Virus record (IMG/VR): IMGVR_UViG_3300004457_000309
Location: 1 to 29,921 of that record
Source of the DNA: a virus
DNA length: 29,921 nucleotides
Direction: 5' to 3' (one strand)
Shown: in pieces, positions 1 through 5,489 of the stretch
How the letters are laid out: every line of letters starts with the position of its first letter
How positions within the stretch are numbered: position 1 is the first letter of the stretch
Position numbers and translations under genes: made by a program
The notes under the pieces: generated by a model
Told to the model about the DNA's origin: nothing
Database searches by the model: none
What the model saw: the letters and a program-made list of their open reading frames with translations, nothing else

Positions 1-10
1 GTACACGCAG
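1..10. repeat. 10-bp terminal direct repeat, left copy
   Basis: GTACACGCAG is repeated exactly at the right end of the window. The next base differs (T here, G at the right end), so this is not a simple longer assembly overlap. An eight-G tract follows at 14-21. If the molecule closes, the junction sits between the end of the basic 135-residue gene and TerS, which is where a cos or pac site is usually found. A cohesive end is plausible but not shown. Confidence 0.6.
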
Positions 11-38
11 TGCGGGGGGGGTAGCCCTAGACACATGG

Positions 39-446
39 CTATATCTGTCTGCGTCTGAGCCTCTCGACTGTCCTTGCGATCGGCTCTGTGCGTAGCCTTG
101 ACGCGAGTTCTTCTGCTGTCTCTGGTTGTCCTGTCCTCTTGGCTTTGAGTCTCGCTCGACGTGCAAGGATCTCCGCTCTCTGCATCCTCTTCTTGTCTTG
201 CTGTGCTTGCTGTCGGATCTTTGTTGCTGCTGCAATGACTGCCTTCTCGATCGCTACTTCTTGAGCAGACTTCTTTCCTTGAGCTCTTACGTTGTCGATC
301 TTCACTGTCAGCTCTCCGTCTTTGAACATTCGGAACGCAGCTGCTGTCGCTCGCTCCTTGTTGAGTCCTTGCATCCTGAGCTGATCAATCCTTTGACTGA
401 TCGCTCTGTTCTCGTCGATGCTCCGATTCTTCTTTGCTCTGCTCAT
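39..446 (-). CDS. Highly basic helical protein of unknown function
   Basis: The protein has 135 residues, is rich in Arg, Lys and Ala, and has no recognisable catalytic motif. The repeated Arg/Lys/Ala/Gln pattern over residues 60-110 predicts a long charged helix. The start ATG overlaps the stop of the upstream 41-residue gene (ATGA), so the two are probably translated together. On a circular or concatemeric molecule it is the last gene before TerS, across the terminal repeat. A DNA-binding role in packaging or genome-end handling is possible from position and charge, but this is inference. I do not recognise the family. Confidence 0.75.
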   Translation of the reverse strand: MSRAKKNRSIDENRAISQRIDQLRMQGLNKERATAAAFRMFKDGELTVKIDNVRAQGKKSAQEVAIEKAVIAAATKIRQQAQQDKKRMQRAEILARRARLKAKRTGQPETAEELASRLRTEPIARTVERLRRRQI

Positions 447-568
447 CGCTTGCTCTGCTTCTTCTTGTTCGTAGCAGTCCGGGCTCCTCTCTTTGGCTTG
501 CTCGGCTTCTTCTTCTTTGGATTATTGACGATCTTCTTGACGATCTTCTTTCGTGTAGTTTTGTGCAT
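443..568 (-). CDS. 41-residue Lys/Arg-rich protein
   Basis: The ORF starts at ATG 568 with a GGGA ribosome site five bases upstream and stops inside the start of the next gene (ATGA overlap at 443-446). The product begins MHKTTRKKIVKKIVNN and is about half Lys and Arg, with no acidic residue. Such composition suits nucleic-acid binding. It is the first gene after a minus-strand promoter at 592-620. The coupling and ribosome site argue that it is real although it is short. Function unknown. Confidence 0.6.
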   Translation of the reverse strand: MHKTTRKKIVKKIVNNPKKKKPSKPKRGARTATNKKKQSKR

Positions 569-587
569 AATGTTCCCTATCTCGTAG

Positions 588-593
588 TATAAT
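588..593 (+). promoter_or_regulatory. Plus-strand -10 element overlapping the divergent promoter
   Basis: A consensus TATAAT lies 43 bases before the plus-strand start at 636. No good -35 is present at 16-18 bases. Because it shares the palindrome 587-598 with the minus-strand -10, the two promoters could not be opened at the same time. Confidence 0.4.
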
Positions 594-620
594 TATACTG
601 ATATGATATACATTGTGCAA
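592..620 (-). promoter_or_regulatory. Minus-strand promoter for the 41- and 135-residue genes
   Basis: On the minus strand, TTGCAC (615-620), 17 bases and a consensus TATAAT (592-597) precede the gene starting at 568. The -35 lies inside TTTTGTTGCAC, similar to the TTTTGTTGNCAC found at the promoters near 2421 and 7495. The -10 is half of the palindrome GTATAATTATAC (587-598), whose other half gives TATAAT on the plus strand. Confidence 0.55.
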
Positions 621-635
621 CAAAAGGAGCAAAAA

Positions 636-1004
636 ATGCCAAAGTACAAAGTACCACAGAACATAGTCAAGATTGCACAGCGAGCGATTGACTACAATCT
701 ATCCTTTCCATTGGCACAAAGAGCAGCATACAAAGAGGAAGGAGGCAAGAAAGTTCCCGGCACAGGAATGAGGACAGCGAGAAGGATTGCAAGCGGCTCC
801 GTCGATGAACCGCAGATGATTCTTATGCGAGCATGGTTTGCTCGTCATGCTGAGTCTCCCGGAGAGAAGGAAGCAAGAAGAGATCGTACGAGCAAGGCTG
901 CACGATCTTGGGCTCTGTGGGGAGGATCACCCGGTCAACGTTGGGTCAAGTCTCGAGTCAGAGAGATCGAGCGTGCAAGAGAAAAGAAGAAGAGCCGAGA
1001 ATAG
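636..1004 (+). CDS. Small basic phage protein with WGGxxGxxW motif
   Basis: The 122-residue protein starts at ATG 636, five bases after AAAAGGAGC; an in-frame ATG at 603 lacks a ribosome site. Residues 42-75 contain GTGMRTARRIASGSV and an Arg/His-rich helix, and residues 94-104 read LWGGSPGQRWV. I recall this pattern (lysine-rich N-terminus, phage-type WGGxxGxxW near the C-terminus) from uncharacterised phage proteins, but cannot name the family. The high Arg/Lys content suggests DNA or nucleoprotein contact. It is one of only three plus-strand genes, is divergent from the 41-residue gene and converges on the 134-residue gene across a shared terminator. Confidence 0.7.
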   Translation: MPKYKVPQNIVKIAQRAIDYNLSFPLAQRAAYKEEGGKKVPGTGMRTARRIASGSVDEPQMILMRAWFARHAESPGEKEARRDRTSKAARSWALWGGSPGQRWVKSRVREIERAREKKKSRE

Positions 1005-1013
1005 TCTCGGCTC
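992..1013. terminator. Bidirectional terminator between convergent genes
   Basis: The arms GAGCCGAG (992-999) and CTCGGCTC (1006-1013) form an 8-bp stem with a 6-nt loop. T-rich sequence follows on both strands, so it can end both the plus-strand gene (whose last codon lies in the loop) and the minus-strand 134-residue gene. Confidence 0.8.
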
Positions 1014-1036
1014 TTTGCTCTTCTTGGTTGTTGTTA

Positions 1037-1441
1037 TTATGCTGTGACTCCGAGGACTGCATTGCGGATAAGGTTTGCAAGGAGAGCAGCTTGATGTCCT
1101 TTGAGAGTGCTGCTCTTGCTAGGACGGAAGCAGTCAAGACGAGGAGTCTTCTGTGTGTAGTATACGAGATCCTCAGAAGCAAGTACAACATTGAAAAGGT
1201 TATTGAGTACTTCTTCTGTGTTGTCAATGTCTTCGTCGATTAGGAGAGCTCTGAGTGCTCCAGAGATTGCAGTCTTTGCGATTCCTGCCTCTGTAAAATA
1301 AGCGATTACTTCTTGTGAAGGATACCAAGTAGCAAAGTCTGCAAGAGTGAAAAGAGTAGCTGTTTCGATTGTTTCTTCTTCCTCTTCTACAATTACTGCT
1401 GAGAAGTCAAAGTCTGTATCAAGGTCAAAAAAGTTTTTCAT
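1037..1441 (-). CDS. Hypothetical acidic protein
   Basis: The 134-residue protein has an acidic N-terminal third (including a run of five Glu near residue 20) and a more basic C-terminal third with a hydrophobic helix. I do not recognise the family. Start ATG 1441 is preceded by GGAGACAAC at good spacing and by a strong promoter at 1472-1500; longer readings have no ribosome site. It stands alone, ended by the shared terminator at 992-1013. Its own early-type promoter suggests expression soon after infection. A host-takeover or DNA-mimic role is only a guess from charge and context. Confidence 0.75.
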   Translation of the reverse strand: MKNFFDLDTDFDFSAVIVEEEEETIETATLFTLADFATWYPSQEVIAYFTEAGIAKTAISGALRALLIDEDIDNTEEVLNNLFNVVLASEDLVYYTQKTPRLDCFRPSKSSTLKGHQAALLANLIRNAVLGVTA

Positions 1442-1471
1442 GTTGTCTCCGGTTGTTGTCATCATGTAAAC

Positions 1472-1500
1472 AATATGACATGTTCTATATTTGTTGTCAA
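1472..1500 (-). promoter_or_regulatory. Sigma70-type promoter with AT-rich upstream element
   Basis: On the minus strand: perfect TTGACA (1495-1500), a 17-base spacer, CATATT (1472-1477). Directly upstream is an AT-rich inverted repeat, AAATAAAT/ATTTATTT (1513-1529), resembling an UP element. The segment TGTTTTCAGGTTGACAACAA resembles the sequences at the 2366 and 7431 promoters, so a shared regulator may act here. Confidence 0.7.
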
Positions 1501-1574
1501 CCTGAAAACACAAAATAAATAATTTATTTTTGCACACATTAACTATCACTTGATTTCAGAGCAGAGAATAGTCT

Positions 1575-1745
1575 CTACTCAGAGCCTGGAGTCTCCAGTG
1601 CTTGTACCAAGAGATCGACGAGCTCGACATATATCTCTATGACTGCGAGCTTGCGTCTGTCGATGATGCCGAGTCTCTCCTGACGTTTGACCGCAGCAGT
1701 CAGAGCAAGCAGTCTCCTCGTCAGTATGTGCAGCTCTGCTCTCAT
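1575..1745 (-). CDS. 56-residue helical protein, unknown
   Basis: ATG 1745 is preceded by GAGGAGAGACG and by the extended -10 element at 1766-1774, giving a short leader. The product (MRAELHILTRRLLALTAAVK..., ending ETPGSE) is predicted to be mostly amphipathic helix with basic and leucine-rich faces. No family recognised. A clear ribosome site, its own promoter and position between two terminator regions support a real small gene. Confidence 0.6.
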   Translation of the reverse strand: MRAELHILTRRLLALTAAVKRQERLGIIDRRKLAVIEIYVELVDLLVQALETPGSE

Positions 1746-1765
1746 CGTCTCTCCTCAGTGCTGAG

Positions 1766-1774
1766 AATATAGCA
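1766..1774 (-). promoter_or_regulatory. Extended -10 promoter directly after a terminator
   Basis: The minus strand reads TGC TATATT right after the T tract of the terminator at 1776-1802. The TGn extension can compensate for lack of a -35. The 14-mer TTTTTTATGCTATA is shared with 21348-21361 and 21598-21611, indicating a reused terminator-promoter unit. Confidence 0.5.
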
Positions 1775-1775
1775 T

Positions 1776-1802
1776 AAAAAAAGCCCCGACAATGTCGGAG
1801 CT
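1776..1802 (-). terminator. Intrinsic terminator of the small-gene operon 2366-1837
   Basis: On the minus strand AGCTCCGACA/TGTCGGGGCT form a GC-rich stem with a very short loop, followed by seven T. It lies about 35 bases after the stop of the 40-residue membrane protein gene. Confidence 0.85.
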
Positions 1803-1836
1803 ATGGAGAGAAGTGTGTCAAAATCTCATAGACTAT

Positions 1837-1959
1837 TTAATCACGTTTGTTATCATCGGCAAGAGATAAAAGGACAGGAAGTGAAAAGATTGTCCCGATT
1901 GTCATTCCGATGATAATGATCGGTCTTGCTATCTGGCCGAGCTCGATTATTGTCTGCAT
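1837..1959 (-). CDS. 40-residue single-span membrane protein
   Basis: The product MQTIIELGQIARPIIIIGMT... continues hydrophobic to about residue 33 and ends with the polar tail ADDNKRD. One membrane helix covers residues 13-33. ATG 1959 has GGGAGC upstream, inside the end of the preceding 44-residue gene, and the reading frames overlap by 13 bases. Small one-helix phage proteins can be holins, antiholins, superinfection-exclusion factors or lysis regulators; nothing here decides between them. It is the last gene before a terminator. Confidence 0.6.
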   Translation of the reverse strand: MQTIIELGQIARPIIIIGMTIGTIFSLPVLLSLADDNKRD

Positions 1960-2081
1960 GTCTTGCTCCCTGCCTTGAGTAGCTCTGCTGTCGTTACCTT
2001 TCCATATCTGCGTACAAGATTGCGATATGCTCTCTCGTCTCCGCTCAGTGCTTTGTATACTAGTTGTTTCACGTTGATCAT
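1947..2081 (-). CDS. 44-residue basic protein, unknown
   Basis: ATG 2081 follows CAGGAGACAATC, a good ribosome site. The product begins MINVKQLVYKALSGDERAYR, is basic and helical, and ends with Cys-Arg-Gln. Its end overlaps the membrane protein gene start. No family recognised. It belongs to a three-gene operon with the 89- and 40-residue proteins. Confidence 0.6.
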   Translation of the reverse strand: MINVKQLVYKALSGDERAYRNLVRRYGKVTTAELLKAGSKTCRQ

Positions 2082-2096
2082 GATTGTCTCCTGTTG

Positions 2097-2366
2097 TTAT
2101 TTCAAGATTGAAAGGAATGTTCCGATATATCCGTCTGTGGGGCAGATATAAACGTCTATATCGTTTGTTATTGTAGCGCCCAAGTTTACAAAGTAGCTCT
2201 TGATCTTGACGATTGTATTCATATCTTGCTCTTGGTTCTCTTCTGTAAAAAGCGTAACATTGAAAGATCCGTCTGACATGAATGTAATGTCAAAGTCGTC
2301 CGCCTGCACTTTGAGTTCTTTTGTTATTAGTGCGATCATTTTGTTTTGTATTTGGTTGATTGTCAT
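2097..2366 (-). CDS. Hypothetical 89-residue protein
   Basis: The start ATG 2366 is preceded by CAGGAGAACATC; an in-frame ATG 21 bases upstream lacks a site. The protein (MTINQIQNKMIALITKELKV...) alternates a helix with strands and looks like a small soluble alpha/beta protein, moderately acidic. No family recognised. First gene of a short operon driven by the promoter at 2397-2426. Confidence 0.7.
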   Translation of the reverse strand: MTINQIQNKMIALITKELKVQADDFDITFMSDGSFNVTLFTEENQEQDMNTIVKIKSYFVNLGATITNDIDVYICPTDGYIGTFLSILK

Positions 2367-2396
2367 GATGTTCTCCTGTGTTGTCATGATGTAAAC

Positions 2397-2426
2397 ATAT
2401 TAACACGTTTGTTTTCAAAGTGGCAA
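2397..2426 (-). promoter_or_regulatory. Early-type promoter with operator-like dyad
   Basis: On the minus strand: TTGCCA (2421-2426), an 18-base spacer, TAATAT (2397-2402). The plus strand across it reads TTGTTTTCAAAGTGGCAA, a 14/18 match to TTGTTCACATAGTGACAA at the 7431/7528 divergent promoter. This shared imperfect dyad is a candidate operator. Confidence 0.5.
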
Positions 2427-2462
2427 CAAAAAAACGCTCTTTTTCGTGTTTTTCTGTTCTTT

Positions 2463-2707
2463 GGGCCAAAAAGCCCACCCTTGGCCCACCTTTGGCCCAC
2501 CTTCCTGACCTTCGATAATATAGGTTGATACTTGCTTTTCGTAGGTGGGCCACCAAGTCCACCTTTTTTCTTCAAAACTTTCTGAGAAAAAGTAATTATA
2601 AAGTTTATACAAAATAGGTGGGCTTTCTGGCCCACCATAAAAAAAGCTAGGAAGATCCCAGCTTATAGACGATTTAGTTAGTGGGCCAGTTAGTGGCCCG
2701 GCCCACC
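2463..2707. repeat. GGCCCACC repeat zone, candidate replication origin
   Basis: This stretch fills most of the 323 bases between the genes ending at 2690 and starting at 2366. GCCCACC occurs three times with an exact 11-bp period (2473, 2484, 2495). Further copies or inverted copies lie at 2544-2551, 2556-2562 (one mismatch), 2617-2623, 2629-2636, 2681-2687 and 2700-2707. An AT-rich segment (2567-2616) separates the groups and contains TTATACAAA, one base off a DnaA box. Tandem iterons plus AT-rich DNA next to primase and helicase genes is a typical origin layout. The overlapping open frames here look like by-products of repeat composition. Function is inferred. Confidence 0.5.
2637..2664 (-). 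terminator. Intrinsic terminator of the early operon
   Basis: Minus-strand arms AAGCTGGGA and TCCTAGCTT form a 9-bp stem (one G-T pair) with a 3-nt loop, followed by a run of T. It lies 26 bases after the stop of the 127-residue gene and inside the GGCCCACC repeat zone. Confidence 0.8.
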
Positions 2708-3073
2708 TTCTGTCTCGGGCATATACCAACCTCGCAAGCGTCGTCCGGAGTGCGTCGCTCTCTTGCGTCCGTAGACATAGCCATGAGAGAGTAATATGTC
2801 ATTGATGATGTTTTGATTCTGACGTGTAGACTTCTCAAGATGCTTGTTCGTCTCCTTCGTCAAGTCTGGACTGCTGTACATGTCCGCGATGATCTGTGCT
2901 GTGGTTACTGGAGATGGGAGTCGCTCTGCAATCTCAAGGACTGCGTCTGTCAGAGGATGCGGATCGGTGAAGTCTTGAGCTGACAGCATGCGGAGCTTCT
3001 CCTCTTCGTCTGTCAGATACCATTGACCGAGCTCGATAATTTCTTGTAGCTGTTTAATAGATAAATGTTTCAT
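2690..3073 (-). CDS. Small basic protein at the end of the replication operon, possible winged helix
   Basis: The 127-residue protein starts at ATG 3073 (AGGA six bases upstream), 8 bases after the helicase stop. The middle (residues 47-95) is helical; the C-terminal part contains INDILLSHGYVYGRKRATHS followed by GRRLRGWYMPE, which resembles a winged-helix hairpin ending in a basic wing. Its last codons (GGPGH) are encoded by a GGTGGGCC repeat of the origin-like zone. Known phage operons often have a small DNA-binding or helicase-loading protein here, so an initiator or loader role is reasonable but unproved. Confidence 0.6.
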   Translation of the reverse strand: MKHLSIKQLQEIIELGQWYLTDEEEKLRMLSAQDFTDPHPLTDAVLEIAERLPSPVTTAQIIADMYSSPDLTKETNKHLEKSTRQNQNIINDILLSHGYVYGRKRATHSGRRLRGWYMPETEGGPGH

Positions 3074-3081
3074 GTGTTTTC

Positions 3082-4101
3082 CTATTTGCGAGAGTGTAGT
3101 TCTTTTTGTGCGAGTTTTGCTTGATCGTAGTAGTGCAAGACCTCCGACCATATGAGATCAGCATCCTCTCGGATCTTCTTGATGTCGATCTTCTGCTTTC
3201 CCAAGTCAACACACCAAAACCTCCGGGAGCCTGTCGCATCGTGCAAGACGTTCTTCTTGTTCGTGGTTGCTACGAATACAGTACGACGAGGAAATTTCTC
3301 GTTGCTCCTCTTGTATGGGAGTCTGACATCGTCGATCTTTCTTGTGAGAAAAGCTTTCTCTACCTCAACAGACTTTGATCGTCTTGCTAGCTCTTGGATC
3401 TCATAGATCAGTTTGCCTTGTATACTCTGCACTGCTTCCTTATACTTGTCCATGTTGATCTCTGAGTCTCCGAAGTACCGAGATCCAAAGATCAAGAAGA
3501 AGCAAAGAGCCTCAAGTGCTGTGCTCTTTCCGATACCTTGGCCTCCGTACAAGACAAGCGTCGTATCGACCTTGACCGGCCTATGTACTGTTGCATGTGC
3601 TCGAGCTACTACAGACAGCAGGAAGCGAAGAGAATAGGCTCTATTGATCGGTGTGTCCTCTGCTCCCATGTAGTCAATGAGGAATCGATGTGCTCGCTCT
3701 TTGTCCCCCTTCCTCCATTTGTACCGTATATTCTCGAAGTGCTCAAGAATAGGATTGACGCGATTCTCTTTTGCTACGAGCTCGACCGCAGACCATACCT
3801 TATCCGCAGTGAAAGCTACCCCCCATCGATCCTCACACTCGAGCCGGATCATGTCGATGTGATAGTCTGCAACAGTCTCGACTTGGTTATGCTCATTCCT
3901 CCACATAACGAGCTGAGCAAAGTCGTCATACTGTGCTCTCTCTCGGAAGCTAGGATAATGTCTCAGGAGTTGCGTCACGTTGAAAAGCGAGCCAAGTACT
4001 CTGTCTCCTGAGTCTGTTCTCCGGACTCGTATCTCAAAGCCGAGATTCTGCAATGCGACGATTCTTGCATCCTGATTGTGTAGTCTTTGTGTGTTAGTCA
4101 T
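3082..4101 (-). CDS. VapE/VirE-type P-loop ATPase, probable replicative helicase
   Basis: The 339-residue protein matches the virulence-associated E (VapE) family of phage and island helicase-like ATPases. Walker A is GGQGIGKST (186-194); LIYEIQELA (231-239) carries the acidic Walker B region; VFVATTNKK (275-283) is the sensor strand; GSRRFWCVDL (291-300) is the arginine-finger region typical of the family. It is shorter than primase-helicase fusions because the primase is encoded separately by the upstream gene. Start ATG 4101 follows CAGGAGACAAC. The expected role is DNA unwinding at the phage origin, working with the primase and the small gene downstream. Confidence 0.85.
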   Translation of the reverse strand: MTNTQRLHNQDARIVALQNLGFEIRVRRTDSGDRVLGSLFNVTQLLRHYPSFRERAQYDDFAQLVMWRNEHNQVETVADYHIDMIRLECEDRWGVAFTADKVWSAVELVAKENRVNPILEHFENIRYKWRKGDKERAHRFLIDYMGAEDTPINRAYSLRFLLSVVARAHATVHRPVKVDTTLVLYGGQGIGKSTALEALCFFLIFGSRYFGDSEINMDKYKEAVQSIQGKLIYEIQELARRSKSVEVEKAFLTRKIDDVRLPYKRSNEKFPRRTVFVATTNKKNVLHDATGSRRFWCVDLGKQKIDIKKIREDADLIWSEVLHYYDQAKLAQKELHSRK

Positions 4102-4118
4102 GTTGTCTCCTGTGTTGT

Positions 4119-5039
4119 TTATAGTGTGTATCCGCTTATCTCTGCAAGATAGCCCACAGATTCTTTCCAGTTGCAATTGTTGCGATGATTGCAGTATGCA
4201 GATGGATAACGAGTCGGATCGATATAGAAGAATGTACAGTCATTCTTTGCACATCGAGGACAAGACCAGAGTACAGCTCTCATTCCATTCTTTCCTCCTT
4301 TGAGCGTTGCACCGAGCCAGACAGCAAAGTCTCTCCGGGCTCCTGTATCATTGCGAAGCATCTCATACATGTATCGTCTCTTGTCGCTGTATGATGCTTG
4401 ACGACCTACCTTTTTTCTATTGGCTTCTGCTTGCTTTCGTCTCTCCTCCTGCTCTCTCTTTCGCTGTCGCAGCTCTGCTTCGTACTTGACAGCCTCGTCT
4501 CTTGCTCTCCCTTCCCAGTCTAAGACTTTTCCTGTTGTGTGATTCTCATACCATTCTTTTGTATGGTATCCGACATAGTACGCTCGAGCCGGATCTTTTG
4601 TGCTCTCGTCGAATCCTCTGTCTGCTCCAAAGACTTCTGTCCACCAAGTCCGCAGAGCTCGGAAATAATATGGCCATTGATCCAAAGGAGCATCATGTGC
4701 AAGAGGAAGGACGATGCGAAAACGCTCATTCTTTCCTGTGACATGAGAGACTGAGCTGTGCATGTAGCTCTTGACATCTCTCACCATTAAATTCGCTCCT
4801 GCTTCGTACATATCGACATGAGAGTCGATGTCCAAGACGAGGCAGGATAGCTTTGTCACGTTCTCATTGAGTCTCTTCCCATTGAAGGAAGCCGGGCTCC
4901 AAGCTCCCTGCTTGATCTTTGATACTGGCTCTCTTTCTTTCCCAAGGAATCGACAGAGATTAGTCCAGCTGTACGCGAGTTTTATTTGTCTGTCAGGTTG
5001 TCGAATGTTGGGAAATGCTGTTATACTATAGATACGCAT
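4119..5039 (-). CDS. Primase of the archaeo-eukaryotic (AEP/PrimPol-like) type with C-terminal zinc knuckle
   Basis: In this 306-residue protein, CLVLDIDSH (66-74) gives the DxD metal site (D70, D72), SSVSH (95-99) fits the second AEP motif, RFRIVLPL (106-113) the central strand, and STKDPARAYYV (146-156) the third motif around D149. A long charged coiled coil (178-215) follows. The C-terminal part has CPRC at 260-263, C268, and C283-x-H285-x3-C289, a zinc-binding cluster. The expected activity is primer synthesis on phage DNA together with the separate VapE-type ATPase. Start ATG 5039 is preceded by AAGGAGATATC. Family assignment rests on motifs only. Confidence 0.75.
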   Translation of the reverse strand: MRIYSITAFPNIRQPDRQIKLAYSWTNLCRFLGKEREPVSKIKQGAWSPASFNGKRLNENVTKLSCLVLDIDSHVDMYEAGANLMVRDVKSYMHSSVSHVTGKNERFRIVLPLAHDAPLDQWPYYFRALRTWWTEVFGADRGFDESTKDPARAYYVGYHTKEWYENHTTGKVLDWEGRARDEAVKYEAELRQRKREQEERRKQAEANRKKVGRQASYSDKRRYMYEMLRNDTGARRDFAVWLGATLKGGKNGMRAVLWSCPRCAKNDCTFFYIDPTRYPSAYCNHRNNCNWKESVGYLAEISGYTL

Positions 5040-5084
5040 GATATCTCCTTCTTTTTGTTGTGCGTTATTATTCTTGTGTTGTTG

Positions 5085-5121
5085 AGTCTCGGATAGTTAC
5101 TGCTATTCGAGACTTTTTTTT
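5085..5121 (+). terminator. Terminator-like hairpin facing the wrong way
   Basis: AGTCTCGGATAG (5085-5096) pairs with CTATTCGAGACT (5103-5114), with one G-T pair, around a 6-nt loop. It is followed by eight T on the plus strand only. The surrounding genes are on the minus strand and the RusA stop codon lies inside the stem. It would stop antisense transcription. On the sense strand it is just a hairpin, perhaps protecting mRNA or dampening read-through into the primase gene. Confidence 0.5.
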
Positions 5122-5489
5122 GTGCTCTCTGCGGATGAAATAATCATCTCTATCTTTGGATCTTCGTCTGTGGCTCCGTAATACTTCCGGGCTGTGATGC
5201 TACAAACGACAGCATCGTCTGGTATCGGCAGAGCGTCAAGTACAGACTTGATCATGTTGTCCAAGTCCGGACGCTTGCTGTGGATCACTCTGTCACCTTT
5301 GCGTAGTCTCTGCGGACGCTTGACAATAAATGTCAGATCGACATGTAGAGCTCCGTCAGGGATACTCATATCCTTGAGACGCTCTCTCATATCCTTGATC
5401 CATACCTTGTAATTCATCGGATAATATACGCGTCCTTGCCTTGTCACTCTTGGACGAGGACAAGCGATTGGTTTGATGTCTATTATCAT
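5103..5489 (-). CDS. rusA: RusA-type Holliday junction resolvase
   Basis: The protein has 128 residues, the usual RusA length. It cleaves branched DNA, as needed to resolve recombination or replication intermediates before packaging. The signature KRPDLDNMIKSVLDAL (72-87) has the metal-binding D75 and D77 and the conserved lysine K81; D91 or D92 supplies the third acidic residue. The N-terminal KPIACPRPRV (6-15) is the usual basic strand. Start ATG 5489 overlaps the upstream SWIM protein stop (ATGA) and follows AAAGGAGACAGT. The last codons run into a strong hairpin at 5085-5121. Confidence 0.92.
   Translation of the reverse strand: MIIDIKPIACPRPRVTRQGRVYYPMNYKVWIKDMRERLKDMSIPDGALHVDLTFIVKRPQRLRKGDRVIHSKRPDLDNMIKSVLDALPIPDDAVVCSITARKYYGATDEDPKIEMIISSAESTKKSLE

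Noticed and set aside
126-587. Plus-strand reading frame of 153 codons near the left end
   Set aside because: It is antisense to two basic genes. The Leu/Cys-rich sequence follows from their Lys/Arg codons, and no ribosome site precedes it.
2473-2501. CRISPR or transposon-end interpretation of the 11-bp tandem repeats
   Set aside because: Units are too short and directly adjacent, with no transposase gene or target duplication; an iteron reading fits better.
2384-2729. Overlapping minus-strand reading frames rich in Gly, Lys and Trp
   Set aside because: They arise from the GGCCCACC repeats, lack convincing ribosome sites, run across a terminator and promoter, and show no domain-like composition.
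3538-4011. Plus-strand reading frame of 157 codons opposite the VapE-type gene
   Set aside because: It lies fully inside a clear ATPase gene, has Cys-rich composition without motif order and no ribosome site.
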